DNA of 64,000 nt from Mycolicibacterium sphagni (GCF_013337765.1 NZ_VBSB01000023.1:61251-125250), one strand, 5' to 3'; positions 43,117 to 53,515 are shown, numbered from the stretch's first letter. Notes: generated from the letters alone by a model not told the origin. Program-made: numbers and translations.

Positions 43117-44515
43117 CGGGCACGTGCCGTCGCCGCGGCAGGAACTCCAGCGACAACAACACCACCAGCAGCGGCAGCACCTGACCCAACGACAGCAGCA
43201 CATACCGGCGGTCGCCGAGCGCATGGAACTTGCGCAGATACCGGTAGAGCGACTCCAGCGCGATCAGCGAGTCACCGAGGTGGATCGCCGCGTAGAAGAA
43301 GCTGCGCAGCGGCCGGCGTTCCTTGTCGTTGAAGATCTCCGGGAACGCCGCAAAAGCCAGCGAGAGACGCTGTGCACCACGGTCTTTCATCGCCTCGATC
43401 ATGTCCACCGACAACCGCTCGTCGATGCCGTTGGGTGCCTCGCGGCGCCGCCACGGGACGTCGAGGGTGACATCGCTGCCCCCGCCGGCCAGTGCGTAGC
43501 GGTGGAATCCCTGCACCCGTCCCGCGCGGTCGCGGGCGACGATCAGCAGGATGCCGGGATAGTGACCGGTGAGCGCACCGTCCAGGATCATCGAGAAGCC
43601 GCGCTCGGTGCGTGCCCCCTTCGCCGACGACAGCAGCACATCGGTCAGCTCGGCCAACAGATCGTCATCCAGCTCTTGTTCGGCGACGATCTCGGTGGTG
43701 ATGCCGAAATTGTGGGTGCGCTGCACGGCCTGGCGCAGGTTGCGAAACCGGCGGCCGACCATGTCGAACAGCGGCACGTCGATCACCACATCCCGGCCGA
43801 TCGGCACCGGCCGCAGCGTCTGGCCGATCACCGCCGGATCGCGCCACAGCCCGAGCCTGCGCTCGCTGCAGCCAAGGACCACCACCCGCCAGCCGTGGGC
43901 ATGGCACATCACGACGAAGTCGGCGATCAGCTCGGTGAAGCGGTCATCGTCACCGATCGGATCGCCGCTGACCACCGCGTAGCCCAGCCGGGTGCGGTAG
44001 GCGATCGCCGCGGTTCCGTCGGCGCTGAAGAAATAGCTCTTCAGCACCTGCATGGCGAACGGCGCCACCGGGTCGCCGCTGGTCGCATTCACCAGCGCCC
44101 ACACTCGCGGTAGCTGCCCTGGCTCCGGTCGGGCCGTCGTCGGCCACATCAGCACCAGCCCGGACGACGCGATCAGCACATCGCCGGTGACGTCGAACGC
44201 CAGCAGGTGGGCGGCGAATCCGGCGACGACCGCCGCGGCGGCGACGACCGCATGCGCGGCAGTGACCGGGCGGCCGAGGAAGATGCCGCGCGCGATCAAC
44301 GCGACAGCGGCCAGGATGGTCAGCGACCAGGCCAAACGCTCGTCGTGATGCCAGTTGGCGTGATGATGGGTGCGGACCACGAGCACCGCGAACCAGCTGA
44401 CCGCGATGAGGATTGCCAGCGCGCCCACCCAGCGAGCGGCCAGGGTGTCGACATGCACGACAACCCGTTCCCTGGCGCGAAGGCGCAACGCCTCCTGGAC
44501 CGGCGGTTCGGTCAT
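43094..44515 (-). CDS. DUF2156 membrane protein (lysyl-phospholipid synthase-like)
   Basis: 473-residue membrane protein, counterpart of Rv1619. N-terminal helices (residues ~20-130) are followed by a DUF2156 domain, the GNAT-like aminoacyl-transfer fold of lysyl-phosphatidylglycerol synthases: LKSYFFSADGTAAIAYR, GDPIGDDDRFTELI, RNLRQAVQRTHNFGI, GFHRYALAGGGSDVTLDVPWRR and the C-terminal SLYRYLRKFHALGDRRYV. It lacks a fused lysyl-tRNA synthetase domain. Aminoacylation of a membrane lipid is the family inference, not shown. ATG at 44515; the frame extends to 44596 without conserved sequence. Two hydrophobic stretches are at the C-terminus. Confidence 0.8.
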   Translation of the reverse strand: MTEPPVQEALRLRARERVVVHVDTLAARWVGALAILIAVSWFAVLVVRTHHHANWHHDERLAWSLTILAAVALIARGIFLGRPVTAAHAVVAAAAVVAGFAAHLLAFDVTGDVLIASSGLVLMWPTTARPEPGQLPRVWALVNATSGDPVAPFAMQVLKSYFFSADGTAAIAYRTRLGYAVVSGDPIGDDDRFTELIADFVVMCHAHGWRVVVLGCSERRLGLWRDPAVIGQTLRPVPIGRDVVIDVPLFDMVGRRFRNLRQAVQRTHNFGITTEIVAEQELDDDLLAELTDVLLSSAKGARTERGFSMILDGALTGHYPGILLIVARDRAGRVQGFHRYALAGGGSDVTLDVPWRRREAPNGIDERLSVDMIEAMKDRGAQRLSLAFAAFPEIFNDKERRPLRSFFYAAIHLGDSLIALESLYRYLRKFHALGDRRYVLLSLGQVLPLLVVLLSLEFLPRRRHVPATVSASV

Positions 44516-44537
44516 CAGGAAAACGATACGCCCTCTA

Positions 44538-45404
44538 TCAGGCATTTCCCGGGAAGTGCTTGACGATTCCTTCCTGGGCGACGGTGGCAACGACATCCCC
44601 TGCGGGGCTGAAGAAGTGGCCCGTGCCCAAGCCTCGCGACTCGGCGGCGACCGGCGAATTCGTCGAGTACAAGACCCAGTCCGAGAAATCGACCTGCCGG
44701 TGAAACCACACCGAGTGGTTGACGGTCACCGCGAAAATGCGGTCCCACCCCCAGGACAGACCGTGAGTGGTGATGATCGAATCCAGCACCGTGGTGTCTG
44801 ACGCGTAGATCATCGCGGCGGTGTTCAGCGTCGGGTCGTCGGACATCACCCCGTCGGCCTTCAGCCACACCTGGTTGGCCGTGAGCATGCCGCCCTTTTC
44901 CCGCATGATCCAGGACGGGTCGTTGGTGTAGCGCCACTCGACCGGGCGCAGCGCCTCGACGAATCCCGGCACCACCTTCTCGTATCCGACCAGTAGCTCA
45001 TCAATCGTGGGCAAGGTGTCCGGCGACGGCAGATCGGGCATCGGAACGCTGTGTTCCAGTCCGCTGCCCGCCGACGTGTAGGACACCAGCGCGGTGGCCA
45101 GCAGCGTGCCGTTCTGCGTTGCGTCGACGCGCCGGTTGGCGAAGCGCCGCTCGTCGCGCAGCCGCACGACGTGGTACTCGATATCGGCGGTCGGGTCGCC
45201 GCCTGCGATGAAATGCACCGACAGTGCGCTGGGCGCGATCGTGTGGGCGACGGTACGGCTAGCCGCGACAAAGGACTGCGCCATGAGCTGGCCGCCGAAG
45301 GTGCGGGGCGGATTCTTGCGAGGGTGGGCGCCGGCGAACACGTCGTCGCCGATCGGAGCGAGGTCGAGAATGGCCAGCAAGTCGTCGAGGTCTGACGTGG
45401 CCAA
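44538..45404 (-). CDS. tesB: Acyl-CoA thioesterase II
   Basis: 288-residue double-hotdog thioesterase that hydrolyses acyl-CoA to fatty acid and CoA. Family blocks: GAHPRKNPPRTFGGQLMAQSF near the N-terminus, VHFIAGGDPTADIEY, DERRFANRRVDA, and in the second hotdog AMIYASDTTVLDSIITTHGLSW, NHSVWFHRQVDFSDWVLY, ATVAQEGIVKHF. The catalytic Asp (SDTT), Ser/Thr and Gln positions fit TesB. TTG at 45404 is chosen: GGGAGAG lies about 6 nt before it and the pyk stop is 10 nt further up. Counterpart of Rv1618. Confidence 0.92.
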   Translation of the reverse strand: MATSDLDDLLAILDLAPIGDDVFAGAHPRKNPPRTFGGQLMAQSFVAASRTVAHTIAPSALSVHFIAGGDPTADIEYHVVRLRDERRFANRRVDATQNGTLLATALVSYTSAGSGLEHSVPMPDLPSPDTLPTIDELLVGYEKVVPGFVEALRPVEWRYTNDPSWIMREKGGMLTANQVWLKADGVMSDDPTLNTAAMIYASDTTVLDSIITTHGLSWGWDRIFAVTVNHSVWFHRQVDFSDWVLYSTNSPVAAESRGLGTGHFFSPAGDVVATVAQEGIVKHFPGNA

Positions 45405-45414
45405 AAGTCTCTCC

Positions 45415-46833
45415 CTAGTGGTCGTCCTCCCCAATCCGGTGCACATGGATCAGATTGGTCGAGCCTACTGTGCCCGGTGGGGCACCTGCGACGATGATGA
45501 CCAGGTCACCGCGCTTGTAGCGGCCAAGCTCCAGCAGGGACTTGTCGACCTGGCGAATCATGTCATCGGTGGTCTTCATGTGATCGACGATGAATGTCTC
45601 GGTACCCCAGGTCAGCGCCAACTGGCTGCGCACCTCGGGCAGCGCGGTGAAGGCGAGCAACGGCAGGTGGGTGTGGAGCCTGGCCAGCCGCTTGACCGTG
45701 TCGCCGGACTGGGTGAACGCAACCAGCGCCTTGGCGTCCAGCCGCTCCCCGATATCGCGGGCGGCATACGAGATGACACCCCGCTTTGTTCGCGGAACAT
45801 GGGTGAGCGGTGGCGCCTCGATCGAGTTGTCCTCGACTGCCTGGATGATGCGGGCCATCGTGCGCACCGCCTCCATCGGGTATTTGCCGACCGAGGTCTC
45901 GCCGGAGAGCATCACCGCATCGGCCCCGTCGAGCACGGCGTTGGCGACGTCGGACGCCTCGGCCCGTGTGGGACGCGAGTTCTCGATCATCGACTCGAGC
46001 ATCTGGGTCGCCACGATCACAGGTTTGGCGTTCTCCCGGGCCATCTGGATGGCCCGCTTCTGCACCAGCGGGACCTCTTCGAGCGGCAACTCGACGCCAA
46101 GGTCACCGCGGGCGACCATGACGGCATCGAAGGCCAGCACGATCGCCTCGAGATTGTCGATCGCCTCGGGTTTCTCCAGCTTCGCGATCACCGGAACCCG
46201 CCTGCCGACCCGGTCCATCACCTCGTGCACCAATTCGACGTCGGTTGGCGACCGCACGAACGACAGCGCCACCAGGTCCACACCGAGACGCAGCGCGAAC
46301 TCCAGGTCTTCGATGTCTTTTTCGGACAGTGCGGGGGCCGAGACGTTCATACCGGGCAGCGACATGCCCTTGTTGTTGCTGACTTTGCCGCCCTCGGTGA
46401 CGGTGCACACCACGTCGTCGCCGTCGATGTGCTCGACGACGAGTCCGACGTTGCCGTCATCGACCAGGACCCGGTCACCCGGGCTGGCGTCCTGGGCAAG
46501 CCTCTTGTAGGTGGTCGACACCCGGTCGTGGGTGCCTTCGCAGTCCTCGACGGTGATACGCACGGTCTCGCCATTGGCCCAGAAGGTCGGGCCATCCGCG
46601 AATCGGCCGAGCCGGATCTTGGGGCCCTGCAGGTCCGCGAGGATGCCGACGGCATGGCCGGTCACGTCGGAGGCCTTGCGAACCCGCTTGTAGGCGCTCT
46701 CATGGTCGGCGTAGTCGCCATGGCTGAAGTTCAGTCGCGCGACGTCCATGCCGGCGTCGACCAGCGCCCTGACCGACTCGTCGGTGCCGGTGGCGGGGCC
46801 GAGGGTACAGACGATCTTGCCGCGTCTAGTCAC
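45415..46833 (-). CDS. pyk: Pyruvate kinase
   Basis: 472-residue glycolytic enzyme that makes pyruvate and ATP from phosphoenolpyruvate. Motifs: VCTLGPATGTDESV, RLNFSHGDY, LADLQGPKIRLG, catalytic Lys in IAKLEKPEAIDNL, and the signature PVIVATQMLESMIENSRPTRAEASDVANAVLDGADAVMLSGE split across 280-330. Starts with GTG at 46833. Length and domains (A, B, C) are complete. Lies between gltD and tesB on the same strand, 68 bp after gltD. Confidence 0.97.
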   Translation of the reverse strand: MTRRGKIVCTLGPATGTDESVRALVDAGMDVARLNFSHGDYADHESAYKRVRKASDVTGHAVGILADLQGPKIRLGRFADGPTFWANGETVRITVEDCEGTHDRVSTTYKRLAQDASPGDRVLVDDGNVGLVVEHIDGDDVVCTVTEGGKVSNNKGMSLPGMNVSAPALSEKDIEDLEFALRLGVDLVALSFVRSPTDVELVHEVMDRVGRRVPVIAKLEKPEAIDNLEAIVLAFDAVMVARGDLGVELPLEEVPLVQKRAIQMARENAKPVIVATQMLESMIENSRPTRAEASDVANAVLDGADAVMLSGETSVGKYPMEAVRTMARIIQAVEDNSIEAPPLTHVPRTKRGVISYAARDIGERLDAKALVAFTQSGDTVKRLARLHTHLPLLAFTALPEVRSQLALTWGTETFIVDHMKTTDDMIRQVDKSLLELGRYKRGDLVIIVAGAPPGTVGSTNLIHVHRIGEDDH

Positions 46834-46901
46834 AGCGACTCAGCATAGTCGCGGTTCATGGGCATCTCGACCGATACAGATCGCAGTGCGGCGGTGTTCA
46901 C

Positions 46902-48401
46902 TCAGACGACAGCCAACGGCAATTGGTGCGGCCGTACCGGCTCCGGGAGATCAGACTCCCCCATGAGATAGGCGTCCACCGCGTGGGCTGCGGCACGGCC
47001 CTCGGCGATCGCCCAGACGACCAGCGATGCGCCCCGGTGGGCGTCACCGCAGACGAAGACACCGGGTGCGTCGGTCTGCCAGTCCGACCCGCAGCCGATG
47101 TTGCCGCGCGGGCTCAGCGCGATACCGAGATCGTCGAGCAGCGTCATGTGCTCGACACCTTCGAAGCCGATGGCAAGCAGCGCCAGATCGCAAGGGATTT
47201 CCAGTGATTCACCGACCGGTGTGATGACCCGGCGGCCGTCGACCCGCTCGACCTTCACCTCGGCGATCTGCATGGCGCGCAGATTGCCGTCGCCGTCGCC
47301 GACGAAACGCTGCACGGCCACCTGATAGTGGACGGTGCCGCCCTCGGCGTGGGCCGGTGAGCTACGCAGCACCAATGGCCAAGTGGGCCAAGGGGAAAGC
47401 TCGTCGTCGCGGATGTCCGGGGGTTGCGGGTTGTAATCCAGCTGGGTCACCGACGCCGCGCCCTGGCGGTGCGCGGTGCCGAGGCAGTCGGCGCCGGTGT
47501 CGCCGCCGCCGATGATAACCACATGTCTGCCCTTGGCCGAGATGTCGGACGGCCCGTCGCCCTCGCACTCGCGGTTGGCCGGCACCAGGTGCTCCATCGC
47601 GAGGTGAACACCCTTGAGGTGGCGCCCTTCGACCTCGTTGTCACGGCCGCGAAGCGCACCGACCGCCAGCACGACGGCATCGAACCGATTGCGCAACTCG
47701 TCGACGGACAAGTCGACACCGACCTCGCATTCGGTGACGAAACGTGTTCCCTCGGCACGCATCTGGGCTAGCCGCTGGTTGAGGGTGGCCTTCTCCAGCT
47801 TGTATTCGGGAATGCCGTAGCGCAGCAGACCGCCGAGCCGGTCGTCGCGTTCGTAGACGGTGACGTGGTGCCCGGCGCGGGTCAGCTGTTGTGCCGCTGC
47901 CAATCCCGCCGGACCCGAGCCGACCACGGCGACGCTCTTGCCGGTGCCGATCGCGGCGGGCTGTGCCTCGATGATGCCAAGGCGCCAGGCCTGGTCGACG
48001 ATGGTGTTCTCGATGCGCTTGATCGTGACGCTGCCACCGGTCTGCTCCTCGGCGATCGACAGCACGCACGCCGCCTCACACGGGGCCGGGCACAGTCGGC
48101 CGGTGAATTCGGGGAAGTTGTTGGTGGCGTGCAGGCGTTCACTGGCGGCATCCCAGCGGCCGCGGCGGACCAGGTCGTTCCATTCCGGTATCAGGTTGCC
48201 CAGCGGGCAGCCCGCAGTTCCGGAGTGGCAGAACGGGATTCCGCAGTCCATACAGCGGCGGGCCTGCTGTGAGACCTCGCCGGCGCGGTCCTTGGGATCT
48301 TGGCGCTCGTACACCTCACGCCAGTCACCGACTCGCTCGTCGACGGTCCGCTTGGCGGCCTCGATCTTGGGAACCTTCAGAAATCCGCTGGGATCAGCCA
48401 C
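46902..48401 (-). CDS. gltD: Glutamate synthase small subunit (NADPH)
   Basis: 499-residue subunit that passes electrons from NADPH through FAD and iron-sulfur clusters to GltB. N-terminal cysteines for 4Fe-4S clusters are in CMDCGIPFCHSGTAGCPLG and CPAPCEAACVL. The FAD fold is GSGPAGLAAAQQLTRAGH, with LGGLLRYGIPEYKLEK; the NADPH fold is IGGGDTGADCLG. GTG at 48401 with GGAGG 6 nt upstream; overlaps gltB by 8 bp (GTGGCTGA), so the subunits are coupled. Confidence 0.96.
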   Translation of the reverse strand: MADPSGFLKVPKIEAAKRTVDERVGDWREVYERQDPKDRAGEVSQQARRCMDCGIPFCHSGTAGCPLGNLIPEWNDLVRRGRWDAASERLHATNNFPEFTGRLCPAPCEAACVLSIAEEQTGGSVTIKRIENTIVDQAWRLGIIEAQPAAIGTGKSVAVVGSGPAGLAAAQQLTRAGHHVTVYERDDRLGGLLRYGIPEYKLEKATLNQRLAQMRAEGTRFVTECEVGVDLSVDELRNRFDAVVLAVGALRGRDNEVEGRHLKGVHLAMEHLVPANRECEGDGPSDISAKGRHVVIIGGGDTGADCLGTAHRQGAASVTQLDYNPQPPDIRDDELSPWPTWPLVLRSSPAHAEGGTVHYQVAVQRFVGDGDGNLRAMQIAEVKVERVDGRRVITPVGESLEIPCDLALLAIGFEGVEHMTLLDDLGIALSPRGNIGCGSDWQTDAPGVFVCGDAHRGASLVVWAIAEGRAAAHAVDAYLMGESDLPEPVRPHQLPLAVV

Positions 48402-51400
48402 GAGTTGCCTCCATGATCGCGGTGTCCACGTCACGCCCCTCGGCCTTGGCCATCCTGGTGGCCTCGAGCACCTTCTGGTAGTCGGTGGGCATGATCTTGG
48501 TGAATTGCGCACTGCGCCTTGGCCAGTCTGAGAGCACCGATTTGGCCAGCGTACTGCCGGTGTGGTGGACGTGGCGGGCCACGACGTCGTGCAGCCATAC
48601 CAGGTCATCGGGATCCAGGCTTTGCAATTCGACCACCGCCGTGTTGACCTTGGCCGGATTCAGGCCGAGCACGTAGGCGATCCCGCCGGACATACCGGCC
48701 GCCATATTGCGCCCGGTGCGACCAAGGACGACGACACGCCCGCCGGTCATGTACTCGCAGGCGTGATCGCCGACACCTTCGGTGACCGCAAGCGCACCGG
48801 AGTTGCGGGCGGCGAACCGCTCGCCTGCCCTGCCGCGTAGGTAGACCTCCCCGGAGGTGGCCCCGTACAGCAGGGTGTTGCCGGCGATGACGTTGTCCTC
48901 CGGCAGGAACAGGACGTCGGCGGGCGGGCGGACGATCACCCGGCCGCCGGAAAGCCCCTTGCCCACATAGTCGTTCGCGTCACCGATCAGATCCAGGGTG
49001 ATGCCGGGCGGTAGGAACGCTCCGATGGACTGCCCCGCCGACCCGGTCAGCGTGATGTGGATAGTGTCGTCGGGCAGGCCGGCAGCCCCGTAGCGGCGGG
49101 TGACCTCCGAGCCCAGCAGCGTCCCGACGGTACGGTTCACGTTGCGCACCGGCAGTTCCAGCCGCACCGCGTGGGCATCCTCGAGCGCCCCCTCGGCCAA
49201 CGCGATCAGCGTCTGGTCGAGCGCGTGCTCGAGGCCGTGGTCCTGATCCCGCAGCCGACGGCGCTGAGGCAGCGGGCCGCCGTGGGCGTCGGTGGGGACG
49301 GCGAAGATCGGGCTGAGATCCAGCCCCTTTGTCTTCCAGTGCGCCACACCGTCGTCGGTGTCGAGCACCTCGGCGTGGCCGACGGCCTCGTCGATACTGC
49401 GGAAGCCCAGCTCGGCCAGCATCGCGCGGACGTCCTCGGCGATGAACCGGAAGAAGTTCTCGACGAACTCGGGCTTACCGTTGAAACGCGCTCGCAGTTC
49501 CGGGTTTTGGGTGGCCACACCCACCGGGCAGGTGTCGAGGTGGCAGACCCGCATCATGATGCAACCCGCCACGATCAGCGGGGCGGTGGAGAAGCCGAAC
49601 TCCTCGGCACCGAGCAGTGCGGCGACCATGACGTCGCGGGCGGTGCGCAACCCGCCGTCGCACTGCACGGTGATGCGGTCACGAAGGCCGTTGAGCACCA
49701 ACGTCTGCTGGGTGTCGGCCAGGCCGATCTCCCAGGGCGCGCCGGCGTGCTTGAGGCTGGTGAGCGGTGCCGCGCCGGTGCCCCCGTCGTATCCGGAGAT
49801 CAGCACGACGTCGGCGTGCGCCTTGGACACCCCGGCCGCGACCGTGCCGACCCCGACCGAGCTGACCAGCTTGACGTGAATCCTGGCCTGCGAGTTGGCG
49901 TTCTTGAGGTCGTGGATCAGCTGCGCGAGATCCTCGATGGAGTAGATGTCGTGGTGAGGCGGCGGCGAGATCAGGCCGACACCGGGTGTGGAATGCCGGG
50001 TCTTGGCGATGTTGGGATACACCTTGAACCCGGGCAGCTGCCCACCCTCGCCGGGCTTGGCGCCCTGCGCCATCTTGATCTGGATGTCGGTCGCGTTGAC
50101 CAGGTAGTCGCTGGTGACGCCGAACCGGCCGGAGGCCACCTGTTTGACCGCACTGCGCCGGCGCGGGTCGTACAGCCGGTCTTCGTCTTCGCCGCCCTCG
50201 CCGCTGTTCGAGCGCCCGCCGATGTTGTTCATGGCGATCGCCATGGTCTCGTGGGCTTCTTGGGAGATCGAGCCGTAACTCATGGCGCCGGTGTTGAACC
50301 GGGCGCAGATGGCGTCGACAGACTCCACCTCGTGCAGCGGTACCGGCGGGCGCAGGCCCTTCTTGAACGCGAACAGGCCGCGTAGGGTCCCGCCCTCACG
50401 GGACAGCCGGTTGACCTCTTCGGAGTACTTGGCGAACACCTCGTTGCGCCCGGTGCGGGTCGAATGCTGAAGCAGGAAGACGGTTTCCGGGGTGAACAGG
50501 TGCAGCTCGCCCTCGCGGCGGAACTGGTACTCCCCGCCGACCTCGAGTCGGCGGTGCACCCGCTCGGTGGGGTTCTCCGGGTAGGCGCGGCGGTGCCGCT
50601 GCTTGACTTCCTCGGCCAGCACGTCCAGTCCGACGCCGCCGAGCTGGCTGACGGTACCGGTCAGATACTCGTCGACGACCTCCTTGCTCAACCCGATGGC
50701 CTCGAATGCCTGTGCGGCCGTGTAGGACCCGACGGTGGAGATGCCCATCTTGCTCATCACCTTCATGACGCCCTTGCCAAGCGCCTTGAGGAAGTTGCGT
50801 ACCGCGGTGCCTGCGTCGATGCCGGTGAGCTCACCTTCGCGGATGAGGTCCTCGATTGATTCGAAGGCCAGATACGGGTTGACCGCGGCTGCGCCGTAGC
50901 CGATCAAGAGGGCAATGTGGTGGACCTCGCGGGCGTCGCCGCTTTCCACGACCAGCGCCACCATGGTGCGCTGCTTGGTGCGGACCAGATGGTGGTGCAC
51001 CGCCGCGACGGCCAGCAGTGATGGGATCGGTGCCCTGGTGTGATCGGAGTCGCGATCGGAGATCACCAGTGTGCGTGCGCCTTTGGCGATCGCCTCACTT
51101 GCCCGGTGGCGCAGTTCCTCGATGGCGTCGGCCAGTCCCTCTCCGCCGCGTTCGACCTCGTAGAGCGACCGCAGCACGGCGGTCTTCAGGCCGGGCTGTT
51201 CGCCGTCGTCGTTGATGTGGACGATCCGGTTAAGCTCGTCGTTGTCCAGAACCGGCCAGTGCAGCAGGATCTGGCGGCAGGATGCCGCGGTGGGCTCCAG
51301 CAGGTTCTGCTCGGGGCCCATGACACGGGCCATCGAGGTGACGATCTCCTCGCGGATGGCGTCCAGCGGCGGGTTGGTCACCTGCGCGAACAATTCGACG

Positions 51401-52959
51401 AAGTAGTCGTAGATGAGCTTGGGGCGTTGGGACAGCACCGCGACCGGGGTGTCGGTGCCCATCGACCCGAGCGGCTCCTGGCCGGAGGCGGCCATCGGCG
51501 TGAGCATGATCCGCAGGTCTTCTTCGGTGTAACCGAAGGCGATCTGACGGCGGACCACCGATTCGTGGTTGGGCGAGACGCGGGTGCGGGCAGGCAGGGT
51601 CGTGATGTCGAGCAGGCCGGCGTGCAGCCATTCCCCATACGGGTGCTCGGCGGCCAGCTGATCCTTGATCTCGTCGTCGGACACGATGCGCCCTGCAGCG
51701 GTGTCGATCAGGAACATCTTGCCCGGCTCCAGCCGGCCCTTCGCGACGACTTCGCCCGGCGGGATGTCCAGCACACCGCTCTCACTGGCGAGGATCACCC
51801 GATCGTCGATGGTGCGCCACCACCGGCCGGGCCGTAATCCGTTGCGGTCCAATACTGCTCCGACGACAGTGCCGTCGGTGAACGTCACGCAGGCCGGGCC
51901 GTCCCACGGCTCCATGAGCGACGCATGGTACTGGCAGAACGCCCGGCGGGCGGGGGCGAGCGTGGCGTTGTTCTCCCAGGCCTCCGGGATCATCATCATC
52001 ACCGCGTGCGGCAGGCTGCGGCCGCCGAGATGCAGCAGCTCGAGGACCTGGTCGAAGGATGCCGAGTCCGAAGCATCGGGAGTGCAGATCGGCGACAGCC
52101 GGCTCAGGTCGCCGGGGATCTTGGCGCTGGCGAGCATGGCTTCCCGGGCATGCATGCGGTTGCGGTTGCCGCGCACGGTGTTGATCTCGCCGTTGTGGGC
52201 CACGAAGCGGAACGGGTGCGCCAGCGGCCAGGACGGGAAGGTGTTGGTGGAAAAGCGGCTGTGCACGATGGCGATCGCGCTCATACAGCGTTCGTCGCGC
52301 AGGTCGGCGAAGTACTTGGGCAGCTGCATCGTGGTGAGCATGCCCTTGTAGGCCAGCGTGCGGCTGGACAGCGACGGGAAGTAGATGCTCTCGGGCCCCT
52401 GCTCGGTACGCTTTCGCACCGGATAGACCAGGCGATCGAGGTCGATCCCTCCGGGGCGGGCGCCCCCGTTTCGCGCCGGGGCGGCGATGAACAACATCGA
52501 CATGTGCGGCATGCAGCCCAGTGCCGTCGCACCGACTTCGGCGCCGATCGGGTCTACCGGGACTGTACGCCAGCCGAGGACCTCAAGGCCCTCCTCGTCT
52601 GCGATGCCCTCGACCCGGTCCACGGCGGCCAGCCGTTGGACTGGATCCTGCGGCAGGAAGCAGATACCGGCGGCAAAGGTGTTGGCGCCGTTGGCCGTCG
52701 GTGCGGGCAGGTCGAATTCGACGACCTCCCGGAGCAATTCGACGGGCAGCTGAAGCAGGATTCCCGCGCCGTCACCACTGTTCGGCTCGGCCCCGGCCGC
52801 ACCGCGGTGCTCGAGGTGCTCCAGCGCGGTCAGACCGTCAGCGACGATCTGGTGCGACCGGCGGCCCTTGATGTCGGCCACCATCGCGACGCCGCACGAG
52901 TCGGACTCGTGCTGGGGGTCGTAGAGACCCTGCGCTTCGGGAAGTGCTGAGAACAGCAT
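48394..52959 (-). CDS. gltB: Glutamate synthase large subunit (NADPH)
   Basis: 1521-residue enzyme converting glutamine plus 2-oxoglutarate to two glutamates. The N-terminal glutaminase domain has nucleophile C22 (DSCGVAMV), so a 21-residue propeptide is removed. The FMN synthase barrel has KLVSSVGVGTVAAGVSKAHA, GYDGGTGAAPLTS and QCDGGLRTARDV; the 3Fe-4S ligands are in CIMMRVCHLDTCPVG. The C-terminal beta-helix shows Gly repeats (GDANDYVGKGLSGGRVIV). ATG at 52959 has GGAGGAG 5 nt upstream. From memory, in M. tuberculosis gltBD lies elsewhere, next to Rv3858c/Rv3859c, so this position marks rearrangement. Confidence 0.97.
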   Translation of the reverse strand: MLFSALPEAQGLYDPQHESDSCGVAMVADIKGRRSHQIVADGLTALEHLEHRGAAGAEPNSGDGAGILLQLPVELLREVVEFDLPAPTANGANTFAAGICFLPQDPVQRLAAVDRVEGIADEEGLEVLGWRTVPVDPIGAEVGATALGCMPHMSMLFIAAPARNGGARPGGIDLDRLVYPVRKRTEQGPESIYFPSLSSRTLAYKGMLTTMQLPKYFADLRDERCMSAIAIVHSRFSTNTFPSWPLAHPFRFVAHNGEINTVRGNRNRMHAREAMLASAKIPGDLSRLSPICTPDASDSASFDQVLELLHLGGRSLPHAVMMMIPEAWENNATLAPARRAFCQYHASLMEPWDGPACVTFTDGTVVGAVLDRNGLRPGRWWRTIDDRVILASESGVLDIPPGEVVAKGRLEPGKMFLIDTAAGRIVSDDEIKDQLAAEHPYGEWLHAGLLDITTLPARTRVSPNHESVVRRQIAFGYTEEDLRIMLTPMAASGQEPLGSMGTDTPVAVLSQRPKLIYDYFVELFAQVTNPPLDAIREEIVTSMARVMGPEQNLLEPTAASCRQILLHWPVLDNDELNRIVHINDDGEQPGLKTAVLRSLYEVERGGEGLADAIEELRHRASEAIAKGARTLVISDRDSDHTRAPIPSLLAVAAVHHHLVRTKQRTMVALVVESGDAREVHHIALLIGYGAAAVNPYLAFESIEDLIREGELTGIDAGTAVRNFLKALGKGVMKVMSKMGISTVGSYTAAQAFEAIGLSKEVVDEYLTGTVSQLGGVGLDVLAEEVKQRHRRAYPENPTERVHRRLEVGGEYQFRREGELHLFTPETVFLLQHSTRTGRNEVFAKYSEEVNRLSREGGTLRGLFAFKKGLRPPVPLHEVESVDAICARFNTGAMSYGSISQEAHETMAIAMNNIGGRSNSGEGGEDEDRLYDPRRRSAVKQVASGRFGVTSDYLVNATDIQIKMAQGAKPGEGGQLPGFKVYPNIAKTRHSTPGVGLISPPPHHDIYSIEDLAQLIHDLKNANSQARIHVKLVSSVGVGTVAAGVSKAHADVVLISGYDGGTGAAPLTSLKHAGAPWEIGLADTQQTLVLNGLRDRITVQCDGGLRTARDVMVAALLGAEEFGFSTAPLIVAGCIMMRVCHLDTCPVGVATQNPELRARFNGKPEFVENFFRFIAEDVRAMLAELGFRSIDEAVGHAEVLDTDDGVAHWKTKGLDLSPIFAVPTDAHGGPLPQRRRLRDQDHGLEHALDQTLIALAEGALEDAHAVRLELPVRNVNRTVGTLLGSEVTRRYGAAGLPDDTIHITLTGSAGQSIGAFLPPGITLDLIGDANDYVGKGLSGGRVIVRPPADVLFLPEDNVIAGNTLLYGATSGEVYLRGRAGERFAARNSGALAVTEGVGDHACEYMTGGRVVVLGRTGRNMAAGMSGGIAYVLGLNPAKVNTAVVELQSLDPDDLVWLHDVVARHVHHTGSTLAKSVLSDWPRRSAQFTKIMPTDYQKVLEATRMAKAEGRDVDTAIMEATRG

Positions 52960-53107
52960 CCAGGCTCCTCCGCGGTCGGTCATGCGGCGGGAAAGCTGGT
53001 GTGCGCGATGCGCTGAGATTGTCGCCTTGCCGCAGTCTGACGTGTATTGCTGGGACTGCGTCGGCCCGGGTGATTCGAATGCTCAGTGTATCAGCGAGAG
53101 CGGGTGG

Positions 53108-53515
53108 CTACTGACTGATCAATGTGGGGACCAGCGGGAAGCCGGGCAGGTTGCGGACCACCGTCCAGATGACCGCGGAGGCCACGATCACCACGACCGC
53201 CGGCCGTGGAAAGGCCCGCTCCCCTCGCTTGATCCGCCACACCAGCCAGATGGCCAGCAGCGGCAGACCCACCAGCGCGAAGACGTTATCCACGACCGCG
53301 GCGCTCATGTCACCATGTAGCAGGTCATGAGTCATGCGAAGCCCACCGCAGAATGGGCAGTTCCAACCGGTGAGCAGACGGAACGGGCAGGGTGGGAATA
53401 GGGTGCCGGGCCGGTGCGGGTCGACGATCCCGACGTAAGCCAGAGCGCCGACCGCTGTGGCGCCCGTACTGATCGAAAGGGCGCCCGTCCTAACCGAAAG
53501 ACCGCTACGTGCCAT
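53108..53515 (-). CDS. DUF2752 membrane protein
   Basis: 135-residue membrane protein with the DUF2752 signature CPFCGGLRMTHDLLHGD after the helix-breaking PCPFRLLTGWNCPF. Three or four hydrophobic segments. Four Cys in the signature area could bind metal or form disulfides. It overlaps the TM2-domain gene by 11 bp, so the two are a unit. Function unknown; a counterpart sits near lgt in other mycobacteria. Confidence 0.8.
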   Translation of the reverse strand: MARSGLSVRTGALSISTGATAVGALAYVGIVDPHRPGTLFPPCPFRLLTGWNCPFCGGLRMTHDLLHGDMSAAVVDNVFALVGLPLLAIWLVWRIKRGERAFPRPAVVVIVASAVIWTVVRNLPGFPLVPTLISQ